A stretch of 48,361 bases of DNA from a bacterium (GTDB lineage Bacteria; Auribacterota; Tritonobacteria; UBA1439): contig JAQUPF010000017.1 of the NCBI GenBank assembly GCA_028716845.1, positions 1 through 48,361 on the forward strand, in the 5' to 3' direction. Below the pieces are notes generated by a model. The model saw nothing but the letters and a program-made list of their open reading frames with translations, was not told the DNA's origin and did no database searches. Of this stretch, positions 7,890 to 14,522 are shown piece after piece. A program made the position numbers and the translations under genes. Numbering within the stretch: position 1 is the first letter of the stretch; every line of letters starts with the position of its first letter.

Positions 7890-7920
7890 CCACGGATGCC
7901 CGCGGATCATCACGGATGCA
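7890..7920. repeat. CGGAT decamer array, copy B (one arm only)
   Basis: RCGGAT units begin at 7892, 7902 and 7912, exactly 10 bp apart, between the CsgG-like gene and the next gene. No inverted arm follows, so this looks like a truncated element. Confidence 0.7.
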
Positions 7921-7979
7921 ACGGCAAATCGGTATCGCGGCCGCGGGTCGGTGGCGGGCGGTATAACCGGGAGGGTGCC

Positions 7980-8213
7980 ATGGCCGTACGGGCGTACATC
8001 TTTGTCGAGGCGACGCAGGGCAGGGCGATCGACATCTGCGGCGAGATCGCGCGCGTCAAGGGGGTGGTCTCCGCCCACGCGGTGACGGGCCCCCATGACA
8101 TCATCGCGCTCGTGGAGGCGGATGACGTGAACGAGCTCGGCGAGTTCATCGTCTCGCGGATCCAGAACGTCGCCGGCGTCATCCGCACGATGACCAATAT
8201 CGTCGTGGAGTGA
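7980..8213 (+). CDS. Stand-alone Lrp/AsnC ligand-binding (RAM) domain protein
   Basis: 77 aa consisting only of the alpha/beta RAM domain of Lrp/AsnC regulators: an AYIFVEA strand, GRAIDICGEIARVKGVVSAHAVTG and GPHDIIALVEADD, with a final strand RTMTNIVVE. There is no DNA-binding helix-turn-helix. Such stand-alone domains (SraA/RAM type) oligomerise and bind amino acids (known for the family); the target here is unknown. ATG 7980 is preceded by GGGAGG. Frame-compatible sequence upstream is repeat DNA, so I exclude it. Followed by the BamE-like gene after 18 bp. Confidence 0.88.
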   Translation: MAVRAYIFVEATQGRAIDICGEIARVKGVVSAHAVTGPHDIIALVEADDVNELGEFIVSRIQNVAGVIRTMTNIVVE

Positions 8214-8231
8214 CCCCGCGCGGAGCCGTCC

Positions 8232-8624
8232 ATGCGCGCACGAATCCTCCGATCCCCGGCGGCGCTCCTCGCGCTCCTCGCCGCGGCGCTCCTCGCCCTG
8301 CCCGGCTGCGAGCGGGTGGAGGAGGCCGTCCGGGAGATCGCCGGCCGGCTCCGCCCCCCGCGGCGGGGCGGGACGTCGATGACGGACGCCGACCGGATCA
8401 TCAGGAAGTTCGGCCAGCCGAGGCAACGGGTCGGCGTCGGCAGGGGGGCGCACACCGAGCACGGGATACGGCACAACCGGAAATGGTACTACTACTACGC
8501 GAGCCCCGGGGGCGCGGGCGAGACCGTCAGGATCGTCTACTTCATGGACGACCGGTTCGCCGGCTCGGTGATCCAGCGGCCGGACGGGACGCTCATCAGG
8601 GAGAGAATCACGTTCCCGTTCTGA
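8232..8624 (+). CDS. Putative lipoprotein with BamE/SmpA-like fold
   Basis: 130 aa. The hydrophobic leader ends in LALPGC (Cys27). After a basic linker, the mature domain has the pattern of BamE/SmpA-type lipoproteins: SMTDADRIIRKFGQPRQRV (helix ending in FGxPxxx), then a KWYYYYA strand and VRIVYFMDDRFAGSVI. BamE stabilises the outer-membrane protein insertion machinery; many homologues have unrelated or unknown roles, so the assignment is fold-level only. It is probably co-transcribed with the preceding RAM-domain gene and converges on the gene ending at 8653. Confidence 0.65.
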   Translation: MRARILRSPAALLALLAAALLALPGCERVEEAVREIAGRLRPPRRGGTSMTDADRIIRKFGQPRQRVGVGRGAHTEHGIRHNRKWYYYYASPGGAGETVRIVYFMDDRFAGSVIQRPDGTLIRERITFPF

Positions 8625-8652
8625 ACGGCGCCCCCGCCGACGGGCCCTCCGA

Positions 8653-9153
8653 TCACTCGATGACGCCGGCCGCGCCGAGTTCCGCCTCGCCGCGGATGAT
8701 CAGTTCGTCGCCCGCCGTCGGCGGTGCGTACGGCGGCGCGGCGGGGACGCCCGACGGGACCGTCAATGTCTCGGTCCGGAGTTCGGTGCGGACGGGCGCC
8801 GGGAAGGAGAGGACGGCCTCGGGGACCTTCACCTTGACGTCCTTCTTCCTGCCGTCCGCCCCGATGAAGGTGAGCTTGAGCGTGTCCTTCGGCCGCGCCG
8901 GGATGAGCACCTGGAAGCTCCCGTCGGCGGCGACCGCCCCCGCAACCGTCAGGTCGGACTTCCTGTTCCGCGCGACGACCTGCATCGGCTGAAGGCCCGT
9001 GACGCATCCCGGCGGGCCGGAGACCGCGATCGTCCCCTGCAGGTCGGCGGGGGCGACGGCGATCGCGTGCCGGTTCACCTTCACGCTGATTCCTCCCGCC
9101 GCCGCCTCGCCGGCGAGGACGAGGATCGAGAGCGCGAGCGCGAGCCGCTTCAT
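8653..9153 (-). CDS. Secreted protein sharing the N-terminal domain of the CsgG-like protein
   Basis: 166 aa with a signal peptide (MKRLALALSILVLAGEAAAG). A domain at about residues 35-115 aligns with residues 40-120 of the CsgG-like protein: GPPGCVTGLQP, ARNRKSDL, AADGSFQVLIP, LKLTFIGADGRKK. The Pro-rich C-terminal part is acidic at the end. I start at ATG 9151-9153, preceded by AGGAGGTG at 8-nt spacing. The frame stays open upstream to ATG 9309, adding 52 residues with a transmembrane segment and equally biased codons, and the predicted promoter lies before that. The longer form is therefore possible. Function unknown, but the shared domain suggests a partner of the CsgG operon. Confidence 0.72.
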   Translation of the reverse strand: MKRLALALSILVLAGEAAAGGISVKVNRHAIAVAPADLQGTIAVSGPPGCVTGLQPMQVVARNRKSDLTVAGAVAADGSFQVLIPARPKDTLKLTFIGADGRKKDVKVKVPEAVLSFPAPVRTELRTETLTVPSGVPAAPPYAPPTAGDELIIRGEAELGAAGVIE

Positions 9154-9338
9154 GCGGGACACCTCCTGTGGGCGCCGCGGCGAGGACAGCCCCCTGACGA
9201 TGCGGCGCATGCGGAACTGCCAGAGGATGTCGGAGCAGTAGGCGATGAAGAGGCAGGCGTAGATGGCGACCGGGACGGAGAGAATGAGGACGGCGTATCG
9301 CATGGGCATTCGGCCGGAGACACGGCCCACCTGCACGC

Positions 9339-9366
9339 AGTATACTACACGCCGCCGGGGATACAA
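9339..9366 (-). promoter_or_regulatory. Promoter for the secreted CsgG-partner-like gene
   Basis: On the minus strand, TTGTAT (9361-9366), 16 nt, TATACT (9339-9344). Transcription would begin near 9332, leaving a 180-nt leader if translation begins at 9153, or about 23 nt if it begins at 9309. In the 9154-9519 gap I otherwise see the upstream open frame to 9309 and one CGGAT element. Confidence 0.5.
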
Positions 9367-9375
9367 GGCAACAAT

Positions 9376-9475
9376 TGACCGCGGATTGTCACGGATCGAT
9401 GCGGATTTCCACGGATAACCCCGGGAGGGAATCCGCGCATATCCGTCAGTGATCCGTGGAGATCCGCGGCCGGGA
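9376..9475. repeat. CGGAT decamer palindromic intergenic element, copy C
   Basis: The left arm has RCGGAT units beginning at 9381, 9391, 9401 and 9411 (strict 10-bp period). The right arm has ATCCGY at 9431, 9441, 9452 and 9462. This is the most regular two-armed copy in the window. Confidence 0.88.
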
Positions 9476-9519
9476 GCACATGAATTCTTCGGGGATGCCG
9501 AATGAGAGGACGGTGCGGG

Positions 9520-9867
9520 ATGCGCGACGAACGGTGCACGGTCGAGCGGATCAAGCGGGAGGTCTCGCGGTTCATCGCGGAGCGGGACTGGGAGCAGTTC
9601 CATTCGCCGAAGAACCTCAGCATGGCGATCACGATCGAGTCGGCCGAGCTCATGGAGCTCTTCCAGTGGATGGAGGTCGATGAGGCGCGGCGGAAGTCGG
9701 GCCGGCCGCGCCTGCGCAGGCGGATCGAGGAGGAGATCGCCGACATCGCCATCTTCACACTGAGTCTGTGCAATACGCTCGGCATCGACCTGAGCGCCTC
9801 CGTGAAGGCGAAGCTCGTGAAGAACCGCAGGAAATACCCCGCCGCGCGATACAGGGGAAGCTGGTAG
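9520..9867 (+). CDS. MazG-like nucleotide pyrophosphohydrolase (dCTPase/RS21-C6 type)
   Basis: 115 aa, all-alpha NTP pyrophosphohydrolase. The metal-binding EXXE/EXXD arrangement is visible: ESAELMELFQW, then EEEIADIAIF. HSPKNLSMAI is typical of the RS21-C6/dCTP pyrophosphatase branch. It would hydrolyse (d)NTPs to NMP plus pyrophosphate, as house-cleaning. I chose ATG 9520 (GAGAGGA 9 nt upstream); ATG 9502 in the same frame would add six residues. It is monocistronic, since about 260 bp separate it from mraZ. A GC-rich hairpin at 9885-9902 follows but has no T tract. Confidence 0.85.
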   Translation: MRDERCTVERIKREVSRFIAERDWEQFHSPKNLSMAITIESAELMELFQWMEVDEARRKSGRPRLRRRIEEEIADIAIFTLSLCNTLGIDLSASVKAKLVKNRRKYPAARYRGSW

Positions 9868-9996
9868 GAATCCCCCTCCACGCCGGCGGCGCGACGGCCG
9901 CCGTCGCGATCCTCGCGTAAATACACCCCATGCCGGTCATCCGGTCGACCGGACCGCCCCACCGTGACATACCGACATAATGGGATTGTGATGCAA

Positions 9997-10022
9997 TTTT
10001 TTTTTGGAAAATCGGATTTTCC
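9997..10022. promoter_or_regulatory. A/T tract and perfect palindrome directly upstream of the dcw promoter
   Basis: A run of nine T (9997-10005) is followed by the perfect inverted repeat GGAAAATC-G-GATTTTCC (10006-10022), which ends 2 nt before the -35 box. It could be an operator for a dimeric regulator or an UP-like element. It is unlikely to be a terminator, because the T tract precedes the hairpin on the plus strand. Confidence 0.45.
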
Positions 10023-10024
10023 CA

Positions 10025-10053
10025 TTGACAGAATGGGTGGTGGTGTATATATT
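10025..10053 (+). promoter_or_regulatory. dcw operon promoter (near-consensus sigma-70)
   Basis: TTGACA (10025-10030), 17 nt, TATATT (10048-10053). This is the best promoter match in the window and stands in a conspicuously AT-rich patch. The predicted start is near 10060, inside the MraZ boxes, so MraZ binding would block initiation. Confidence 0.8.
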
Positions 10054-10054
10054 G

Positions 10055-10089
10055 TGGCGCATAGTGGAATAATGTGGTGAATAGTGGGG
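10055..10089 (+). promoter_or_regulatory. MraZ operator: four TGG boxes at 10-bp spacing
   Basis: TGGCG, TGGAA, TGGTG and TGGGG begin at 10055, 10065, 10075 and 10085, each preceded by G, exactly 10 bp apart. MraZ is known to bind tandem TGGGN boxes separated by 5-nt spacers upstream of its own gene, so this array fits autoregulation of the operon. An additional TGGGTGG lies within the promoter spacer. Confidence 0.75.
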
Positions 10090-10125
10090 TAAAATTATTT
10101 TAACATTATAGGTCAACACAACCAC

Positions 10126-10569
10126 ATGTTCTACGGCGAATATCAGCACACGGTCGACGGCAAGGGAAGGCTCACGATCCCCGCGCGGCTGCGGGAGACG
10201 CTCCGTGAGAACTTCATCGACAAGTTCTACATCACGCGCGGCCTCGACCGGTGCCTCTTCGTCTTCACGCCGAACGACTGGAAATCCCTCGTCGCCAAGT
10301 TCAGGGACCAGCCGCTCACGCGGGCGAAGGCGAGGGAGTTCATGCGCATCTTCTTCGCCGGCGCCTCCGAGGTCGAGTGCGACAAGCAGGGCCGCATCAT
10401 GATCCCGCAGAACCTCATCAAGTGGGCCGGCATCCAGAAGGACGTGGTCGTCGTCGGCCTGGTGAACCGCCTCGAGATATGGGACGAGGCGACGTGGCGG
10501 CGGTTCGAGTCCGAGAAGGGGAGCGTCTACGAGGAGATCGCCGAGACGCTCATCGATGCGGGATTCTGA
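10126..10569 (+). CDS. mraZ: Transcriptional regulator MraZ
   Basis: 147 aa, the usual length, with two AbrB-like half-domains. The first contains DGKGRLTIPARLRE (about residues 11-24) and the second DKQGRIMIPQNL (about 86-97). MraZ forms a ring-shaped oligomer that binds DNA boxes at its own promoter and controls the division/cell-wall cluster. It is the first gene of the dcw operon here, directly behind its box array. The leader is AT-rich and lacks a strong Shine-Dalgarno sequence, in contrast to most genes in the window. Confidence 0.96.
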   Translation: MFYGEYQHTVDGKGRLTIPARLRETLRENFIDKFYITRGLDRCLFVFTPNDWKSLVAKFRDQPLTRAKAREFMRIFFAGASEVECDKQGRIMIPQNLIKWAGIQKDVVVVGLVNRLEIWDEATWRRFESEKGSVYEEIAETLIDAGF

Positions 10570-10602
10570 CGCGCCCCGGACGAGGCGGAAAGGAGCCCGG
10601 AG

Positions 10603-10881
10603 ATGGTGATCGAGAGCAGGACGATCGAGTGGGGGAGGTTGAACTTCGGGAGGGGAGACCGCATGAACCCACTGGGTGTCCGAAGGCCGTTCGCGGAGCG
10701 GGTGATCGTTCGATGCCCGCGGCTCGCGTCGATCCTCAGCGCGGTCGGCGCCAGGAGCGTGCCGTCCGACGGCGGCCCGCCGGCCGGCAGACTCGCCGCG
10801 ATGATGACGGCGAGCCGGAGCATCGACATCGGCCGCGGCCAGCGGCGGAACTACCGCTTCTACATCCGGCCGATGTCCTGA
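10603..10881 (+). CDS. Hypothetical protein between mraZ and rsmH
   Basis: 92 aa, basic, with no recognised domain, signal peptide or clear membrane segment. It ends in RRNYRFYIRPMS. Its stop overlaps the rsmH start (TGATG at 10879-10883), and a GGAGCCCGGAG stretch precedes the ATG, both consistent with a translated operon gene. Codon third positions are GC-rich but less strictly than in neighbours, so coding status is likely rather than certain. It could be a lineage-specific dcw gene or a leader whose translation couples to rsmH. Confidence 0.5.
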   Translation: MVIESRTIEWGRLNFGRGDRMNPLGVRRPFAERVIVRCPRLASILSAVGARSVPSDGGPPAGRLAAMMTASRSIDIGRGQRRNYRFYIRPMS

Positions 10882-11810
10882 TGTCCGGGCCCCACGTCCC
10901 CGTGATGCCGGGGGAGGTGCTCCGATTTCTCCGGCCGGAGCGGGGGATGGTCGTGGTGGACGCCACGGTGGGGTGCGGCGGCCACGCGGCGGCGATCGCG
11001 GCGCGCATCATGCCGGGAGGGGTGCTCGTCGGGATCGACTGGGACGATGCGGCGCTCGAGGTCGCCCGGCGGGCGATCGGCGTCGCGGGGTGGGACGTGC
11101 GGCTCCGGCGGCGGAACTTCGCGGAGATCGGAAACGTGCTCGCGGAAGAGGGACTGGAGAGGGCGGACGCGGTGCTCTTCGACCTCGGCGTGTCGGGGCT
11201 CCAGCTCGGCTCGGCGGCGCGCGGCTTCTCGTTCGCCGCCGCCGGCCCGCTCGACATGCGGATGGACCGCCGGCGGGCGCTCACGGCGGCCTCGATCCTC
11301 GGGCGGTCCCGCCCCGGGGAACTCGAGCGGGTCTTCAGGCTGTACGGCGAGGAGCCGCTCGCCCGGCCGATCGCCCGGGCGGTCGCACGACGGGGCGTCC
11401 CGCCGGACACGTCGGGGCTCGCCGCGCTCGTCCGCGGGGTCTACGCGCGGGCCGGGATGCGGCCGCGGCGGACGGACCCGTCGACGCGGGTCTTCCAGGC
11501 CCTCCGGATCGCCGTCAACGACGAGCTCGAGAACCTGCGGGCGGCGCTCCCCGCCGCGGTCGGGGCGCTCGCGAGAGGGGGGAGGATCGTCGTCATCAGC
11601 TTCCACTCCCTCGAGGACAGGATCGTGAAGGGGACCTTCGCGCGGGAGGCGAAGGGGTGCGTCTGCCCCCCGGACGCGCCGGCGTGCGGTTGCGGGGGGA
11701 CGCCGCGGCTCGTGCCGCTCACGAAGCGACCGGTGCGGCCGACGGAGGAGGAGGTCGCGAGGAATCCACGCTCGCGCAGCGCGCGTCTGCGCGCCGCCGA
11801 GCGCACATGA
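10881..11810 (+). CDS. rsmH: 16S rRNA (cytosine(1402)-N(4))-methyltransferase
   Basis: 309 aa, typical length. It methylates N4 of C1402 in the 30S decoding centre using SAM. It shows the SAM-binding start DATVGCGGHA, VLFDLGVSGLQL, the GPLDMRMD motif, STRVFQALRIAVNDEL, and the C-terminal ISFHSLEDRIVK typical of RsmH/MraW. Cys-rich CVCPPDAPACGC occurs near the end, as in many homologues. ATG 10881 overlaps the stop of the preceding small ORF. Confidence 0.96.
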   Translation: MSGPHVPVMPGEVLRFLRPERGMVVVDATVGCGGHAAAIAARIMPGGVLVGIDWDDAALEVARRAIGVAGWDVRLRRRNFAEIGNVLAEEGLERADAVLFDLGVSGLQLGSAARGFSFAAAGPLDMRMDRRRALTAASILGRSRPGELERVFRLYGEEPLARPIARAVARRGVPPDTSGLAALVRGVYARAGMRPRRTDPSTRVFQALRIAVNDELENLRAALPAAVGALARGGRIVVISFHSLEDRIVKGTFAREAKGCVCPPDAPACGCGGTPRLVPLTKRPVRPTEEEVARNPRSRSARLRAAERT

Positions 11811-11873
11811 GAAATGCGGGGGGAGGTCGGGGCACGGCCGGTTCGTCCTTTACATGCATTCATTGGACAAGGC

Positions 11874-11903
11874 CATTGAGCTGCGCGGTGCAGCTCTTCA
11901 ATG
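11874..11903 (+). promoter_or_regulatory. Hairpin in the leader of the receiver-domain gene
   Basis: CATTGAGCTGC (11874-11884) can pair with GCAGCTC-T-TCAATG (11890-11903) around a GCGGT loop. It lies in the only sizeable gap (149 bp, 11811-11959) of the first half of the dcw operon. No T tract follows, so it is better read as an RNA-processing or attenuation structure than as a terminator. Confidence 0.45.
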
Positions 11904-11959
11904 ATGCACCTCCAACCCTAAAGGCCCCGGCCCCCGGCCTTCCCCCGCGGGAACAAACC

Positions 11960-12304
11960 ATGAAACGCGTGCTCGTCGTGGACGATGAACCGGTCATGCG
12001 GAAGCTGATCGGCTGCCTGCTGCGCGGCCGCTACCTCATCGACGAGGCGGAGGACGGGGAGAAGGCGCTCACGAAGGCCTCGCGGGAGCAGTACGACTGC
12101 GTGATCACCGACGTGCAGATGCCGCGCATGAGCGGGCTCCACCTCCTCGGGGAGATCAAGCGGCGGCGTCCCCAGACGGCGGTGATCGTGATGTCGGCGC
12201 TCGGCGAGGCGTACGCCTCGGCGGCGATGGCGGGAGGGGCGAGCTCGTTCCTCGCGAAGCCGTTCCCCGGCGACGCCCTCCGCAGCGCCCTGCAGTGCGT
12301 GTAG
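11960..12304 (+). CDS. Single-domain response regulator (CheY-like receiver)
   Basis: 114 aa, just a receiver domain. The acidic pocket is DDE (residues 9-11), the phospho-acceptor Asp is in CVITDVQMPRMSG, the conserved Thr/Ser position is VMSAL and the Lys is in FLAKPF. No output domain is present. It lies between rsmH and ftsL in the dcw operon, which is not a usual place for a receiver. A role in tuning division in response to a kinase, or in polar/pilus functions, is conjecture. TAG stop; ftsL begins 10 bp later. No histidine kinase is encoded in the window. Confidence 0.93.
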   Translation: MKRVLVVDDEPVMRKLIGCLLRGRYLIDEAEDGEKALTKASREQYDCVITDVQMPRMSGLHLLGEIKRRRPQTAVIVMSALGEAYASAAMAGGASSFLAKPFPGDALRSALQCV

Positions 12305-12314
12305 GGAGGGGACG

Positions 12315-12734
12315 ATGGCGAAACGGAACCGGCGCCGCCGCGAGGGGCGGTCCATGGCGTCCCTCACGGGGAGGTGGGTCGCCATCGCCGCGGTGGCCGT
12401 CTGCCTCTCCCTCCTCTACGTCTGGCAGCACGTGCAGCTCGTCCGCGCCGGCTACGCCATCAGGGCCATGGAGCGGGAGCTTGAGCAGCGGCGGAAGGCG
12501 AACGAGGTCGCCGCGATCTCGAACGAGCGGTTGAAGAACCCCAACCGCATCGAGCGCGCGCTCGGCGAGCGGAATCTCGGCCTCGCCTCTCCGCCCGGGA
12601 GGAACATCGTCCGGCTCCGCAATCCGACCCCCGCGGGAACGGAACGCGAGGAGGAATCGGGGAGCAGTGGGGGCACCGATACACTCTTGAGCTACGCGGG
12701 GAGGAGGATCGGAGCCGGACGCAATCAGCTGTAG
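12315..12734 (+). CDS. ftsL: Cell division protein FtsL-like (septum initiator)
   Basis: 139 aa bitopic inner-membrane protein. It has a basic cytoplasmic N-terminus (KRNRRRREGR), one membrane span (about residues 19-40, VAIAAVAVCLSLLYVW), then a coiled-coil (AMERELEQRRKANE) with a short periplasmic tail. Sequence conservation in FtsL is poor; assignment rests on topology, the leucine-zipper-like helix and position before ftsI. It would form the FtsQLB-type complex with FtsQ (23859-24746); no ftsB is seen here. RBS GGGAGGGG. TAG stop. Confidence 0.85.
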   Translation: MAKRNRRRREGRSMASLTGRWVAIAAVAVCLSLLYVWQHVQLVRAGYAIRAMERELEQRRKANEVAAISNERLKNPNRIERALGERNLGLASPPGRNIVRLRNPTPAGTEREEESGSSGGTDTLLSYAGRRIGAGRNQL

Positions 12735-12772
12735 GTTCGCAGGGGCGGCGCGTCGCAAAAGGCGAGTATGTT

Positions 12773-14506
12773 GTGATCAGCAACGGCTGCAGGTTCCGGG
12801 CGTCGTTCGTCTACGCCTTCTTCCTGCTCAGCTTCGGCCTCCTCTATACGCGGCTCGTCACCCTCCAGGTCTTCCGGCACGAGGATCTCCTCCGGAGGGG
12901 GCTCGACCTCCACCGCCTCAACCTCAAGATCGATCCGCGGCGCGGGAGGATCCTCGACTGCCGCGGGCGCCCGTTCGCGATGAGCGAGCGCGTCCCCTCC
13001 CTCTACGCGGTCCCCGAGAAGATCGGTGACCCCGCCGCCGTCGCGCGCGCGCTCCGCCCGTACGTGCCGCTTCCCGACGAGGAGCTCCTCGACCGGCTGC
13101 GGCGCCGGAAGAAGTTCGTCTGGCTCGCGCGGAAGCTCGACGCGGACGCCGCGGCGAAGATCGAACGGCTGGGCCTGGAGGGGATCGGCTTCCGGGAGGA
13201 GACGAGGCGGGTGTACCCCCAGGGCGGGCTGCTCGCCCACGTCATCGGGTTCACGGACGTGGACAACAAGGGGCTCGAGGGGATCGAGCTCTCGGCGGAC
13301 GAGCACCTCCGCGGCCAGGCGGGATGGATGGCGTCCCACCGGGACCGGAAGGGTCGAGAGATCATGACCCTCCGGCGGCAGGAGGTCCCGCCGATCGACG
13401 GCTACGACGTCGTCCTCACGGTGGATTCCGTCATCCAGCACATCGCCGAGAGCGAGCTCGAGGAGGCCTGCGCGCGGCACAACGCGATCGCGGGGTGCCT
13501 CATCGTCATGGAGCCGGGGACGGGGGCGGTCCTCGCCCTCGCCAACTGGCCGTCGTACGACCCGAACGAGCCGGCCCGCTCCCCGCAGGACCACCGGCGC
13601 AACCGGTGCGTGACGGACGTCTACGAGCCCGGCTCCACGTTCAAGATCGTCACGGTGGGGGTGGCCCTCGACGAGGGCGCGGTGACGCTCGCGGACACCG
13701 TCTTCTGCGAGAACGGGGCGTTCCGCGTCGGCCGGCACACGCTCCATGACGTGCACGCCTACGGGACACTCACGACGGCCGAGGTGGTGCAGAAGTCGAG
13801 CAACATCGGGGCGGTGAAGATCGCCATGAAGCTCGGGGAGCGGCGGCTCCACGGCGGGATCGAACGCTTCGGCTTCGGCGCGCCGACCGGGATCGGCCTG
13901 CCGGGGGAGGTGAGCGGCATGCTGCACCCGCCGCACCGCTGGTCGGGGCTCTCGATCGCGGCGGTCCCGATGGGGCACGAGGTGGGGGTCACGCCGATCC
14001 AGATGGCGGCGGCGGCCGCGGCAATCGCGAACGGCGGCCTCGCGATGCGGCCGTACATCGTGCGGGAGATCCTGGACGCCTCGGGGGGGGCCGTCCGGAC
14101 GTTCCTGCCCCAGCCGCGGGGGAGGGTCATGAGCGAGGCGGCGGCGGCGGCGCTCGTCTCGGCGATGGAGCGGGTGGCGAGCCGCGAGGGCACCGCGGCG
14201 AGGGCGGCGCTGGAGGAGTACACCGTGGCGGGGAAGACGGGGACATCGCAGAAGATCGATCCGGGCGGCCGGTATTCGCGCTCGCGGTTCATCGGGTCGT
14301 TCCTCGGCTTCGCGCCGGCGCGGGACCCCTCGATCCTCGTCCTCGCGGTGCTCGACGAGCCGAGGCCGGCGTACTACGGCGGCGTCGTCGCCGCCCCCGT
14401 CTTCAAGGCGGTGGCGGCGCGGACGCTCAAATACCTCGGCGTCCCCCCCGACCGGCAGCCGGCAGACGCCACGGCGCTGCGCCGGGCGGCCGCGTCGGGC
14501 GGGTGA
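12773..14506 (+). CDS. ftsI: Septal peptidoglycan transpeptidase (PBP3/FtsI, class B PBP)
   Basis: 577 aa: a short cytoplasmic start, one membrane anchor (about 10-30), a PBP dimerisation domain (DPRRGRILDCRGRP) and a transpeptidase domain. Catalytic motifs: STFK with Ser288, SSN at 342-344, KTGT at 488-491. It crosslinks glycan-strand peptides at the septum. The start is GTG 12773; an ATG five bases upstream is out of frame with an immediate stop. No PASTA domains, unlike Gram-positive homologues. It lies between ftsL and murE as in the standard dcw order. Confidence 0.95.
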   Translation: MISNGCRFRASFVYAFFLLSFGLLYTRLVTLQVFRHEDLLRRGLDLHRLNLKIDPRRGRILDCRGRPFAMSERVPSLYAVPEKIGDPAAVARALRPYVPLPDEELLDRLRRRKKFVWLARKLDADAAAKIERLGLEGIGFREETRRVYPQGGLLAHVIGFTDVDNKGLEGIELSADEHLRGQAGWMASHRDRKGREIMTLRRQEVPPIDGYDVVLTVDSVIQHIAESELEEACARHNAIAGCLIVMEPGTGAVLALANWPSYDPNEPARSPQDHRRNRCVTDVYEPGSTFKIVTVGVALDEGAVTLADTVFCENGAFRVGRHTLHDVHAYGTLTTAEVVQKSSNIGAVKIAMKLGERRLHGGIERFGFGAPTGIGLPGEVSGMLHPPHRWSGLSIAAVPMGHEVGVTPIQMAAAAAAIANGGLAMRPYIVREILDASGGAVRTFLPQPRGRVMSEAAAAALVSAMERVASREGTAARAALEEYTVAGKTGTSQKIDPGGRYSRSRFIGSFLGFAPARDPSILVLAVLDEPRPAYYGGVVAAPVFKAVAARTLKYLGVPPDRQPADATALRRAAASGG

Positions 14507-14522
14507 ACGGAGGGAGACCGCC

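Noticed and set aside
7892-7917. CGGAT arrays as CRISPR repeats
   Set aside because: Units are 6 bp conserved plus 4 bp variable, far too short for CRISPR repeats and spacers, and no cas genes are present.
9885-9902. GGCGGC/GCCGCC hairpin after the MazG-like gene as an intrinsic terminator
   Set aside because: No T tract follows, and such GC-only stems are expected by chance at this base composition.
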